Assembly: GCF_008838325.1 (NCBI RefSeq)
Contig: NZ_CP042829.1
Span: forward strand, 1,426,001 to 1,490,000
DNA from: Tepidiforma bonchosmolovskayae
Lineage (GTDB): Bacteria; Chloroflexota; Dehalococcoidia; Tepidiformales; Tepidiformaceae
Direction: 5' to 3'
DNA length: 64,000 nucleotides
Shown here: piece after piece, positions 57,085 through 64,000 of the stretch
How the letters are laid out: each line of letters opens with the position of its first letter
How positions within the stretch are numbered: position 1 is the first letter of the stretch
The notes under the pieces: model-generated
Databases searched by the model: none
Seen by the model: only the letters and a program-made list of their open reading frames with translations
What the model was told of the DNA's origin: nothing
Program-made: the position numbers and the translations under genes

Positions 57085-57781
57085 GCGATTCCACCCGCGG
57101 GTCCATCGGCAGCGCCACCCGGAAGTCGCTCTCCCGCAGCAGGAGCTGCCCCACGCCCTCGCCCTCGCTCCCCACGATCAGCGCCGTCCGCCCCGGCCAG
57201 TCGAATTCCGTTGCCGCCGCACTCCCCTCGCCCGCGTCCGCGGCCACCACCCAGTAGTTCGCCTCTTTCAGCGTCCGCACGGCCATCGCAAGGTTCTGCG
57301 GCGCAGCGACCGGCGCAACGAAGCTCAGCCCTGCGCTCGCCCGGTGCACCCCCGGCGTGATCAGCGCGCCCCGCCGCAGCGGCAGCACCACCGCATCGGC
57401 CCCGACCGCCACCGCCGTCCGCAGGATCGCCCCCACGTTCTGCGGGTCGGTCACCCGGTCGAGCAGCAGCACCAGCGACCGCTGCCCGGCCTGCCGCGCC
57501 GCCGCCTTCAGGTCGATCGGCTCCACTGGCCGCACCCTGGCCAGGATCCCCTGGTGCACCCCGTCGCCGGTCAGCTCATCGAGCCGCTGCGCCTCCACCC
57601 CCTCGACCCGCAGGCCGGCTTCCCGCGCCCGCTCGGCCAGCGCCAGCACCCGGTCGTTCGAAGTCTCCCGGTAGAAAAGCACCGACTTCGCGTGCCCCGT
57701 CGCAATCGCCATCGACACCGCGTTGATGCCGAACGCGATATCGTCCGGAGTGCTGTGCGGCTTCGGGCGGAGGCGCGCCAT
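57002..57781 (-). CDS. rlmB: 23S rRNA 2'-O-ribose methyltransferase (TrmH/SpoU family)
   Basis: A 259-residue SPOUT methyltransferase. An N-terminal substrate-binding domain (FGINAVSMAIATGHAKSVLFYRE) is followed by the knotted SAM domain with motif 1 LDRVTDPQNVGAILRTA, motif 2 ALIVGSEGEGV and motif 3 ALPMDPRVESLNVAVATGALAY. These match RlmB, which modifies G2251 of 23S rRNA; TrmH-like tRNA specificity cannot be fully excluded. The gene is divergent from mtaB with 63-66 bp between starts, and its 3' end overlaps the MFS gene. Confidence 0.9.
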   Translation of the reverse strand: MARLRPKPHSTPDDIAFGINAVSMAIATGHAKSVLFYRETSNDRVLALAERAREAGLRVEGVEAQRLDELTGDGVHQGILARVRPVEPIDLKAAARQAGQRSLVLLLDRVTDPQNVGAILRTAVAVGADAVVLPLRRGALITPGVHRASAGLSFVAPVAAPQNLAMAVRTLKEANYWVVAADAGEGSAAATEFDWPGRTALIVGSEGEGVGQLLLRESDFRVALPMDPRVESLNVAVATGALAYLWRRQHPFPAQASGG

Positions 57782-57832
57782 GCACGGAGTTTCGCACGCC
57801 CGCCCCGGAGGCGCGCCGCCGCTCCTATGCCG

Positions 57833-57838
57833 TACCCT
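57833..57838 (+). promoter_or_regulatory. -10 hexamer TACCCT, leaderless mtaB
   Basis: TACCCT ends 5 nt before a GTG (57844) and 8 nt before the ATG (57847). Confidence 0.5.
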
Positions 57839-57846
57839 GTTTCGTG

Positions 57847-59145
57847 ATGGCTTCCCGAACCGGCCGCCCCGTCGCCGCTGTGCTCACGCTCGGCTGCAAG
57901 CTCAACCTCGCCGATTCCGGCGAAATCGCCGCCGGGCTCCGCAGCGCCGGCTTCGAAGTCGTCGACCAGGTCTGCGAAGCCGACGCCTACGTCATCAACA
58001 CCTGCTCCGTCACCCACGTCGCCGACGCCAAGTCGCGCAAGCTGATCCGGTCGATGCGCCGGCTCGCGCCCCAGGCCCGTGTCGCCGTCACCGGCTGCTA
58101 CCCCCAGTCGGCCGGGTTCGATGCCGTGCGCGAACTCGGCGCCGACTTCGTCGCCGGCACCCGCGACGCCGACAAGTCCGAACTCGTCCGCTTCCTCGCC
58201 GCCGGCGCCGCTGCCCCGGCCGCGCCGGGCGAATCCTCGCCGGCTCCGCTCGCGCCCGGGCTCACCCGCGCCTTCGTCAAGGCCCAGGAAGGCTGCAACG
58301 ATGTCTGCGCCTTCTGCATCGTGCCCCGCACCCGCGGCCGCGAAGAGAGCCGCCCGGTCGAGGCCGTCGCCGCCGAAGTCCAGCGCGCCGTCGAGGCCGG
58401 CGCCCGCGAGGTCGTCGTCACCGGCACCCAGCTCGGCGCCTGGGGCCGCGACCTCGACCCGCCGCTCCGCCCGCACCACCTCATTTCCGGCATCCTCGAA
58501 CGCACCGAAGTCCTCCGCCTCCGCTTCAGCTCGCTCCAGCCCCAGGACATCACGCCCGAGCTGCTGGCCCTCTGGCAGGACCCCCGGCTCATGCCCCACT
58601 TCCACCTCGCCCTCCAGTCCGGCTCCGAAGCCATCCTCGCCGCGATGCGCCGCCGCTACACCGCCGCCGAATTCCTCCGGGCCGCCGAGCGGATCCGCGC
58701 CGCCGTCCCGGGCGTCGCCATCACCACCGACGTCATCGCCGGCTTCCCCGGCGAAACCGAGGCCGACTTCGCCGCCACCCTCGCCCTCTGCCGCGAAGTC
58801 GGCTTCGCCCGCATCCACGCCTTCCCCTACTCGCAGCGGAGCCGCACCGCGGCTGCCCGGATGCCGGGCCAGCTTGGCCCCGAGGTGAAGAAAGAGCGGA
58901 TGGCCCGCCTCCTCGCCCTCGCCGAGGAACTCTCCCTCGCCTTCCGCCGGGCCCACGCCGGCACCGTCCGGCCGGTCCTCTGGGAAGAGGAGAAAGCCGG
59001 CTGCTGGTTCGGCCACACCGACAACTACATCCCGGTCTATGCCGTTGCCCCCGGCCAGGACCTCCGCAACCGCGTGACGCCCGTTCACCTGGGTGAGGTG
59101 TACCATGACGGCGTCCGGGGAACCCTCCCCACGGAGGCACCGTGA
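57847..59145 (+). CDS. mtaB: tRNA t6A37 methylthiotransferase MtaB
   Basis: Radical-SAM methylthiotransferase of 432 residues that converts t6A37 to ms2t6A in ANN-decoding tRNAs. The N-terminal cluster ligands are LGCKLN, INTCSV and VTGCYP; the radical-SAM cluster is CNDVCAFC in QEGCNDVCAFCIVPRTRG. A C-terminal TRAM-like domain starts near AGTVRPVLWEEE. The LGCKLN opening and overall length fit MtaB better than MiaB or RimO. The gene overlaps amaP by GTGA. The ATG is used; a GTG one codon upstream is equally possible. Confidence 0.92.
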   Translation: MASRTGRPVAAVLTLGCKLNLADSGEIAAGLRSAGFEVVDQVCEADAYVINTCSVTHVADAKSRKLIRSMRRLAPQARVAVTGCYPQSAGFDAVRELGADFVAGTRDADKSELVRFLAAGAAAPAAPGESSPAPLAPGLTRAFVKAQEGCNDVCAFCIVPRTRGREESRPVEAVAAEVQRAVEAGAREVVVTGTQLGAWGRDLDPPLRPHHLISGILERTEVLRLRFSSLQPQDITPELLALWQDPRLMPHFHLALQSGSEAILAAMRRRYTAAEFLRAAERIRAAVPGVAITTDVIAGFPGETEADFAATLALCREVGFARIHAFPYSQRSRTAAARMPGQLGPEVKKERMARLLALAEELSLAFRRAHAGTVRPVLWEEEKAGCWFGHTDNYIPVYAVAPGQDLRNRVTPVHLGEVYHDGVRGTLPTEAP

Positions 59146-59846
59146 ACGCCCTGCGCCGCATCCTCCTCGCCCTCTACAGCATCCTCCTCCTCGCCGCCTG
59201 CGGCGGGCTCTTCGCCCTCGCCTGGAACCAGGACAAGAAGCTCGATATCCAGGTCCGTAGCTTCAACCTCCAGGCCTTCGTCGTTTCGAGCGATACCGCC
59301 CGCGCCCTCTTCGCCCTCGTCCTCGCCGCCGTCGCGCTCCTCGCCTTCCTCTCCCTCCTGGCCGCCGTCTGGCGCAGCGGCCCGGCCCGCTCGCGCGGCG
59401 TCCTCAGCCTTCGCCAGGAAGATGGCGGCATCGTCGAGGTCTCCGCCCAGACCCTCGAAGCACTCCTCCGCGATGCCCTCCAGGCCCTGCCCGAAGTCCG
59501 CCGCGCCGAACCGCGCGTCGATGTCCGCGCCGGCGCGGTCGACTGCCGCATCGACGCCACCATCGAAGGCAGCGTCAGCATCGCCGCCGCCACGAAGCTC
59601 ATGGTCGATACCGTCCACGCCGTCCTCCGCGAGCAGGTCGGCGTCACGAACGTCCGGCGCCCGGCGATCCGCATCACCTACGACGAGCTGGCGGCGCGCC
59701 CGGCCGGGTCCGCACCGCAGCGTTCGGCCTACCCGCCTGCCCCGCCGCCGCCCGGCCCCGCCGCCCCGCCGGCCCCCATCTTCCCGGCCGCCCGCCGCGC
59801 CGACCAGCCCGACCAGCCCCCGTCCGGAGGCCCCGGCAATGACTGA
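59142..59846 (+). CDS. amaP: AmaP-like membrane-anchored Asp23-family protein
   Basis: A 234-residue protein with two transmembrane segments (about 5-27 and 55-78) and a cytosolic Asp23/alkaline-shock-like domain (about 90-185: IVEVSAQTLEALLRDALQALPEVR ... LREQVGVTNVRRPAIRITYDE, cut here). The tail is Pro/Ala-rich. In Firmicutes AmaP anchors Asp23 and takes part in envelope stress. No asp23 gene is adjacent. The GTG start overlaps the mtaB stop and the 3' end overlaps scpB, so these three are translationally coupled. Confidence 0.82.
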   Translation: MNALRRILLALYSILLLAACGGLFALAWNQDKKLDIQVRSFNLQAFVVSSDTARALFALVLAAVALLAFLSLLAAVWRSGPARSRGVLSLRQEDGGIVEVSAQTLEALLRDALQALPEVRRAEPRVDVRAGAVDCRIDATIEGSVSIAAATKLMVDTVHAVLREQVGVTNVRRPAIRITYDELAARPAGSAPQRSAYPPAPPPPGPAAPPAPIFPAARRADQPDQPPSGGPGND

Positions 59847-60402
59847 CCAGCGCGCGCCCCTGCCCCCGTCGGCCAATGAACTGCCGTGGGTGCTTGAGGC
59901 CCTCCTCTTCGTCGCTGATGAGCCGCAGCCCCTCGGCGCGCTCGCCCGCGCCGCTGGCGTCAGCGAGGCCGCCGCCCGCCGCGCCCTCGCCCAGCTCGCC
60001 GCCGACTACGAGGCCCGCGGCCTCCGCCTCATCGAAGACGGCCAGAAGTACCAGCTCGGCGCGGCCCCGGAATACGCCCCCTACATCGAGCAGCTCCTCG
60101 GCGGCGGACCCGGGCAGCGCCTCAGCCGCGCCGCCCTCGAAACGCTCACCATCATCGCCTACCGCCAGCCCTGCACCCGCGCCGAGATCGAAGCAATCCG
60201 CGGCGTCAACAGCGACCGCCACGTCGCCATCCTCGAGCAGCGCGGCCTCATCGAGCAGGCCGGCGTCGGCGACGGCCCTGGCCGCCCGAAGCTCTACCGC
60301 ACCACCATCCGCTTCCTCGAGCACTTCGGCATCAGCAGCCCGAAGGAGCTTCCCCCGCTCCCCGAAGCCCCCGAGGACGAGGTCGTGCAGGCCGAAATCT
60401 AA
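59839..60402 (+). CDS. scpB: Segregation and condensation protein B
   Basis: A 187-residue ScpB with two winged-helix domains. Typical elements: LPWVLEALLFVADEPQPLGALA at the start and LSRAALETLTIIAYRQPCTRAEIEAIRGVNSDRHVAILEQRGLIEQAG, the most conserved part of the family. ScpB binds ScpA and the SMC ring in chromosome condensation. scpA is usually upstream but is not here. It overlaps amaP by 8 bp. Confidence 0.95.
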   Translation: MTDQRAPLPPSANELPWVLEALLFVADEPQPLGALARAAGVSEAAARRALAQLAADYEARGLRLIEDGQKYQLGAAPEYAPYIEQLLGGGPGQRLSRAALETLTIIAYRQPCTRAEIEAIRGVNSDRHVAILEQRGLIEQAGVGDGPGRPKLYRTTIRFLEHFGISSPKELPPLPEAPEDEVVQAEI

Positions 60403-60447
60403 CCCGCCGGCCCGGCCGGCATGGTACGGTAGAACGAGCACAGCATC

Positions 60448-60470
60448 GCTGCCCGGCCCCGCAGGGCAGC
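60448..60470 (+). other. Leader hairpin before the RRM gene
   Basis: Stem GCTGCCC / GGGCAGC with a 9-nt loop in the gap upstream of the RRM frame, 16-19 nt after the TACGGT hexamer (60425-60430). It may terminate scpB or regulate the RRM message. Confidence 0.45.
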
Positions 60471-60478
60471 AGCGGGCG

Positions 60479-60488
60479 CCCCCCCCCC
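60479..60488. repeat. C10 homopolymer tract before the RRM gene
   Basis: Ten consecutive C within the leader, 16 nt upstream of the CTG start and next to the AAAGGT ribosome site. The second C10 tract of the window. Confidence 0.9.
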
Positions 60489-60504
60489 GCGAAAGGTCCC
60501 TCCT

Positions 60505-60750
60505 CTGCACCTCTATCTCGGCAACCTCAGCTACCTCACGACTGCCGAGGAGCTCGCCGCCCTCCTCGCCCCCTTCGGCCCCTTCGCGGCGCCGCAGCTC
60601 GTCCTCGACCCTGCCACCGGCCTCTCCCGCGGCTACGCCCTCGTCGAATTCGATGACCCGGCCGCCGCCGCGGCCGCCGCCGCAGCCCTCAACGGCAGCT
60701 TCCTCCACGGGCGGGTGCTCATCGTCCGCCCGGCCCACGCCGGCGAGTAG
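60505..60750 (+). CDS. RNA-recognition-motif (RRM) protein with apparent CTG start
   Basis: An 81-residue frame that encodes one RRM, as in cold-related Rbp proteins of cyanobacteria and others. RNP2 is LYLGNLSYLT and RNP1 is LSRGYALVEF, both complete; the helix after it is an Ala run (DDPAAAAAAAAALNG). There is no ATG, GTG or TTG in frame upstream of the domain; the codon before HLYLGNLSY is CTG at 60505, preceded by AAAGGT at 8 nt. So CTG initiation is the simplest reading. The fold starts immediately at the N-terminus as in Rbp. Single-stranded RNA binding is expected; targets are unknown. Confidence 0.8.
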   Translation: MHLYLGNLSYLTTAEELAALLAPFGPFAAPQLVLDPATGLSRGYALVEFDDPAAAAAAAAALNGSFLHGRVLIVRPAHAGE

Positions 60751-60785
60751 CCCACGGCCTCGCACCCGGCACCCCCGAAGCCTGC

Positions 60786-60791
60786 TACCCT
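60786..60791 (+). promoter_or_regulatory. -10 hexamer TACCCT, leaderless gatD
   Basis: TACCCT is followed after 6 nt (ctccct) by the GTG at 60798. Confidence 0.55.
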
Positions 60792-60797
60792 CTCCCT

Positions 60798-61544
60798 GTG
60801 GAACTCCGCGTCGCCCACCTCTACCCCGAGGTGATGAACCTCTACGGAGACCGCGGCAACGCCATCGCCCTCCGCGCCCGCTGCCAGCGGCGCGGCATCG
60901 CCTGCACCATCCTCCCCGTCAACATCGGCGACCCCCTCGACCCCGGCGAGGTCGACATCGTCCTCGTCGGCGGCGGGCAGGACCGCGAGCAGCGGCGCAT
61001 CGCCCCCGACCTCCTCCGGCGCGGCCCCGCCCTCCGCGACGCGGTCGATGCAGGCCTGCCCGTGCTCGCCGTCTGCGGCGGCTACCAGCTCTTCGGCCAT
61101 CGCTACGTCGACCACGACGGCAGCGTCATCCCCGGCATCGGCGTCTTCGACGCGGAGACGCGCCACCCCGGCCCCGTCGCCGACCGCTGCATCGGCGACA
61201 TCGTCGTCGAAACCCCCTTCGGCGAGGTGGTCGGCTTCGAAAACCACGGCGGCCGCACCTACCTTGCCCCCGGGCAGGAGCCGCTCGGCACCGTCCGCCT
61301 CGGCCGCGGCAACAACGCCGAAGACCGCACCGAAGGCGCCCGCCGGAAGAACGCCATCGGCACCTACCTCCACGGCAGTGTCCTGCCGAAAAACCCCGCC
61401 CTCGCCGACGCGCTCATCCTCGCCGCCCTCCGCCGCCGGTACGGCCCGTCGGTCGAGCTCCCCCCGCTCGACGATGCCCCCGAACGCCGCGCCCACGAAG
61501 CCGCCCTCCGCACCGCCCTCGCCCGCGCCCGCAGTCCGGTCTGA
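60798..61544 (+). CDS. gatD: Lipid II isoglutaminyl synthase, glutaminase subunit GatD
   Basis: A 248-residue class I glutamine amidotransferase of the CobB/CobQ-like type. The N-terminus LRVAHLYPEVMNLYGDRGNAIALR is typical of GatD; the nucleophile is in LAVCGGYQLFG and the base His in GTYLHGSVL. GatD supplies ammonia to MurT, which amidates D-Glu of lipid II. murT is normally adjacent but is not within this window on either side. A cobyric-acid-synthase-like role is the alternative. The GTG start is fixed by the -10 element. Confidence 0.87.
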   Translation: MELRVAHLYPEVMNLYGDRGNAIALRARCQRRGIACTILPVNIGDPLDPGEVDIVLVGGGQDREQRRIAPDLLRRGPALRDAVDAGLPVLAVCGGYQLFGHRYVDHDGSVIPGIGVFDAETRHPGPVADRCIGDIVVETPFGEVVGFENHGGRTYLAPGQEPLGTVRLGRGNNAEDRTEGARRKNAIGTYLHGSVLPKNPALADALILAALRRRYGPSVELPPLDDAPERRAHEAALRTALARARSPV

Positions 61545-61608
61545 ACCTCTGCTTTCCCGCCCGGCGCCGCCGCCCAACCCGGAACTATCGCGTCCGGCCC
61601 CGCGGCGC

Positions 61609-61614
61609 TACCCT
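61609..61614 (+). promoter_or_regulatory. -10 hexamer TACCCT before lgt
   Basis: TACCCT ends 11 nt before the ATG at 61626, giving a leader of only about 5 nt. Confidence 0.42.
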
Positions 61615-61625
61615 TTCCCCCAGCT

Positions 61626-62576
61626 ATGGGCGCCATCTCCACCCTCTTCCTCGCCATCACCATCGATATCAACCCGGTCATGGCCAAATTCGGGCCCTTC
61701 ACCCTCACCTGGCACGGGCTCTTCACCGCCGTCGGCATCCTCGCCGGCGTCACCCTCTCCGTCTGGCTGGCGAAGCGCGACGGCATCCCCGTCGAAGTCG
61801 CCCAGGAGATCGCCCTCGTCGGCGTCCCCTGCGCCATCGTCGGCGCCCGCCTCTTCTACGTCATCGAACACTGGGACCGCTTCCAGCACGACCTCCCGGG
61901 CATCGTCTTCGGCATCACCGAAGGCGGCATCACCCTCTACGGCGGCCTCCTCGGCGGCGTCCTCGGCGGCCTCATTTACGCCATCTGGCACAAATGGCCG
62001 ATCGGCATCGGCCTCGATGCCGCCGCCCCCGGCATGATCCTCGGCCAGGGCATCGGCCGCATCGGCGACCTCATCAACGGCGAGCACATCGCCAAGCGCA
62101 CCGACCTCCCCTGGGGCGTCAAGTACCTCCACCCCGACAGCCCCCAGTACCAGTACAACCTCCTCCACCAGGACCCGAACAACCCGCTCCGCCCGCTCGA
62201 TACCTACGCCGTCCACCCCGTCGCCGGCGGCTACGAGCTCCTCGGCGACTTCATCATCCTCGGCATCCTCCTCTTCGTCTGCTACCGCGTCATCAAGGTG
62301 CCGGGCTGGGTCTTCTGCTCCTACGTCGCCATGTACGGCATCATGCGCTTCTTCCTCTCCTACTTCCGCATCGATGAGCAGACCTTCGCCGGCATCCCCG
62401 TGCCCCAGCTGACCGCGGCCATCACCCTCGGGATCGCAGTGATCGCCGCTGGCATCCTGTACAAGAAGCCCGGCCCCATCACCCCCGAGTACGCGCTCCG
62501 CGTCTGGGGCCGCCTCCCCGACGACATCGCCCCGCCCCAGGGCGGCGCCGCCGAAGCCGAGCCCTCCCGCGCCTGA
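61626..62576 (+). CDS. lgt: Prolipoprotein diacylglyceryl transferase
   Basis: Membrane enzyme of 316 residues that adds diacylglycerol to the lipobox cysteine of prolipoproteins. About seven hydrophobic segments. The family signature is present: LGQGIGRIGDLINGEHIAKRT (signature Arg in GRIGDxxNxE), with the conserved His in LTWHGLFTAVG. It serves the several lipoproteins of this window (13.8, 53.3, 54.4 kb). A glutaredoxin-like gene starts 1 bp after its stop. Confidence 0.95.
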   Translation: MGAISTLFLAITIDINPVMAKFGPFTLTWHGLFTAVGILAGVTLSVWLAKRDGIPVEVAQEIALVGVPCAIVGARLFYVIEHWDRFQHDLPGIVFGITEGGITLYGGLLGGVLGGLIYAIWHKWPIGIGLDAAAPGMILGQGIGRIGDLINGEHIAKRTDLPWGVKYLHPDSPQYQYNLLHQDPNNPLRPLDTYAVHPVAGGYELLGDFIILGILLFVCYRVIKVPGWVFCSYVAMYGIMRFFLSYFRIDEQTFAGIPVPQLTAAITLGIAVIAAGILYKKPGPITPEYALRVWGRLPDDIAPPQGGAAEAEPSRA

Positions 62577-62577
62577 G

Positions 62578-62844
62578 ATGCCCGGCCTCCTCGCCGTCAC
62601 GCTCTACCGGGCCCCGGGCTGCGGCCTCTGCGACCGCGCCGAAGCGATCCTTGCCCGCCTCGCCCGCGAGCTCCCCATCGCCGTCACCGCCGTCGACATC
62701 TCCAGCGACCCTGCCCTCGAAGCCCGGTACTTCCTCGAGATACCCGTCATCGAAGCCGACGGCCGCATCATCGCCCGGGCGCCCATCGCCGAGGCGGCCC
62801 TCCGCGCCGAACTCGAAGCCCTCCTCGAGTCCCCGGCCCGCTGA
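62578..62844 (+). CDS. Glutaredoxin-like (DUF836) thiol protein
   Basis: An 88-residue thioredoxin-fold protein. The active-site motif is CGLC in YRAPGCGLCDRAEAIL, and the cis-Pro is in LEIPVIEADG. The length and the CDRAxxxL context are those of DUF836 glutaredoxin-like proteins, which reduce thiols or deliver Fe-S clusters; the exact partner is unknown. It starts 1 bp after lgt and has no separate promoter, so it is co-transcribed. Confidence 0.88.
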   Translation: MPGLLAVTLYRAPGCGLCDRAEAILARLARELPIAVTAVDISSDPALEARYFLEIPVIEADGRIIARAPIAEAALRAELEALLESPAR

Positions 62845-62923
62845 GAACCGGCCGCCAGCTGACCCGTTCGACACCCCGCCCCCGCCCTGCCACCATGGAG
62901 CCACCATCCCCGGGGGTGCACCC

Positions 62924-63682
62924 ATGGCCGGCAACGTCCAGGACCAGTTCGGGCCTGCCGCACACGCCTACGCCGCCTTCTCCTACCACGCCGCGGGCCC
63001 CGACCTCCCCGTCATCGTCGAGGCCGCCGCTCTCACCGGCGCCGAGACCGTGCTCGACCTCGGCACCGGCGCCGGCCACACCGCCATGGCCTGCGCCCGC
63101 CACGCCGCGGCCGTCGTCGCCCTCGATATCACCCCTGAGATGCTCGCCGCCGCCGCTGAACTCGCCGCCAGCCGCCGCATCGACAATATCACCTTCGAAC
63201 TCGGCGATGCCGCCCGCCTCCCCTTCCCCGATGCCGCTTTCGACGTCGTGACCTGCCGCGTGGCTGCCCACCACTTCCCCGACCTCCCCCGCGTCATCCG
63301 CGAGACGTGGCGCGTGCTCCGCCCCGGCGGCCGGTTCATCATCGCCGATACCATCGCCCCCGAAGACGCCGCCGCCGATACCTTCCTCAACACGATCGAG
63401 TTCCTCCGCGACCCCTCCCACGTGCGCGACTGCCGCGGCTCCGAGTGGCTCCGCCTGCTCCGCGCCGCCGGCTTCGAAGCCCAGATGGTCTTCCGCATGG
63501 TCCTCGCCCTCGACGGCGCCGACTGGGTCGCACGCCAGCGCACCCCGGCCGAGAAAGTCGGCGTGATCCGGCGCCTCCTCGACGAGGCGCCGCCCGCCAT
63601 CCGCGCCCAGTTCGAAATCCGCGACGACCCGTGGGGCTTCTCCCAGCCCATCGCCGTCATCCGCGCCGTCCGCCCCGCCTGA
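62924..63682 (+). CDS. Class I SAM-dependent methyltransferase (UbiE-like)
   Basis: A 252-residue methyltransferase. SAM-binding motif I is VLDLGTGAGHTAMACA, the acidic end of strand 2 is VVALDITPEML, and FELGDAARLPFPDAAFDVVTCR with HHFPDLPRVIRETWRVLRPGGRFIIAD are the motifs of the Methyltransf_11/UbiE group. Menaquinone or small-molecule methylation is possible; the substrate is not known. The ATG at 62924 follows GGGGGTG by 4-5 nt. Confidence 0.88.
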   Translation: MAGNVQDQFGPAAHAYAAFSYHAAGPDLPVIVEAAALTGAETVLDLGTGAGHTAMACARHAAAVVALDITPEMLAAAAELAASRRIDNITFELGDAARLPFPDAAFDVVTCRVAAHHFPDLPRVIRETWRVLRPGGRFIIADTIAPEDAAADTFLNTIEFLRDPSHVRDCRGSEWLRLLRAAGFEAQMVFRMVLALDGADWVARQRTPAEKVGVIRRLLDEAPPAIRAQFEIRDDPWGFSQPIAVIRAVRPA

Positions 63683-63685
63683 GCC

Positions 63686-64000
63686 CTACCGCCCCGCCCG
63701 GTCCTCCAGCCGCAGGCGCAGCACCTCGCGGGGAGCCCCGCCGAGCCGCCGCTTGTACTCCTCGCTCCCCCGCAGGAAGTCAAACCGCCGCAGCCCCCGC
63801 TCCAGCGCGTCGCGCAGCGTCCACGCCTTGCTCACCAGCCCCGCCGCCAGCGGCGCAAACGCCGGGTCGTAGCCGCTGTTGTAGAGGTACGCCGTCTGCC
63901 CGTCCTCGAACGCCAGCGTGACCGCCGCCGGCCGGCCGTCCAGCCGTGTCACGCCCAGCGACAGCATCCCCCGCCCGCCGAACTCCGCCGCCAGCGCGCC
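63686..64000 (-). CDS. GNAT-like (CelD/BcsL) acyltransferase, N-terminus beyond window
   Basis: The C-terminal 104 residues of a - strand gene that continues past the right edge. TRLDGRPAAVTLAFEDGQTAYLYNSGYDPAFAPLAAG and RGLRRFDFLRGSEEYKRRLG are typical of the second GNAT half of BioF2/CelD-type proteins, which often act on polysaccharides or peptidoglycan-like substrates; the YNSGYDP motif is the best marker. The acetyl donor and acceptor are unknown. It converges on the methyltransferase gene with a gap of 3 bp. Confidence 0.82.
   Translation of the reverse strand, partial: GALAAEFGGRGMLSLGVTRLDGRPAAVTLAFEDGQTAYLYNSGYDPAFAPLAAGLVSKAWTLRDALERGLRRFDFLRGSEEYKRRLGGAPREVLRLRLEDRAGR

Noticed and set aside
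1-64000. tRNA or rRNA genes
   Set aside because: All gaps were read by eye for acceptor/T-loop patterns and none was found. A covariance-model search could still reveal a divergent one.

Overview
The window is about 64 kb of high-GC bacterial chromosome, with most genes on the + strand and short gaps between them. The gene content (a b6-type cytochrome b split into two subunits with a Rieske protein, a di-myo-inositol-phosphate-type enzyme pair, an EtfD-like Fe-S membrane protein, a very large GAF-domain sensor kinase, no outer-membrane assembly genes) suggests an aerobic, possibly thermophilic member of the Chloroflexota, perhaps near Tepidiformia. That placement is inference from gene content; no rRNA or other marker is present. 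A class B PBP, Lgt, GatD and LysM repeats suggest that the cell makes peptidoglycan.

Layout. 1-4.0 kb: a cytochrome bc operon (cytochrome b N-terminal subunit, b C-terminal subunit, Rieske) ending in an unusual cytochrome c - LysM - cupredoxin fusion. 4.1-6.6 kb: a cysteine-poor desulforedoxin-like protein, DUF1992, rpsU, yqeY and a HAD hydrolase. 6.6-13.7 kb: a PgpH-like phosphodiesterase, purQ, a DUF4389 protein, purL and a site-2 protease with CBS domains. 13.8-20.5 kb: a secreted glycosidase-like lipoprotein divergent from a MecA-like PBP, a crotonase, a P-type ATPase and a 29-residue membrane microprotein. 20.6-25.7 kb: an IPCT/DIPPS-like pair, two exported proteins and an S23-family four-helix-bundle gene, set among arrays of the heptamer GGGAGCR. 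25.7-35.4 kb: a 1419-residue secreted surface protein (S-layer candidate), its small membrane-anchored neighbour and a 1535-residue hybrid histidine kinase. 35.6-41.8 kb: lipid and acyl-CoA genes (FabF, EtfD-like protein, acyl-CoA ligase) and a flavin-type oxidoreductase. 41.8-57.8 kb: mixed single genes, including a LigD-type polymerase, an SDR, a phosphotriesterase-like lactonase, two small exported paralogues, an acetyltransferase/glycosyltransferase pair, ArsR, an epoxide hydrolase, a DegT aminotransferase, two lipoproteins, an MFS exporter and rlmB. 57.8-64 kb: mtaB-amaP-scpB, an RRM protein with an apparent CTG start, gatD, lgt, a glutaredoxin-like protein, a methyltransferase and the C-terminal part of a GNAT-like protein.

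Three architectural themes stand out. (1) Many transcription units start with a TANNNT-like -10 hexamer 5-8 nt before the start codon and have no Shine-Dalgarno sequence, which implies leaderless mRNAs; genes inside operons use AGGAGG-type sites or ATGA/GTGA overlaps. (2) GGGAGCR heptamer arrays fill the gaps between convergent genes right up to the stop codons, and one pair of arrays flanks the S23-family gene in inverted orientation, like a small mobile cassette. (3) Several exported proteins are lineage-type families, including three paralogues of one cysteine-containing domain. No rRNA, tRNA, CRISPR array, transposase or prophage gene was recognised.
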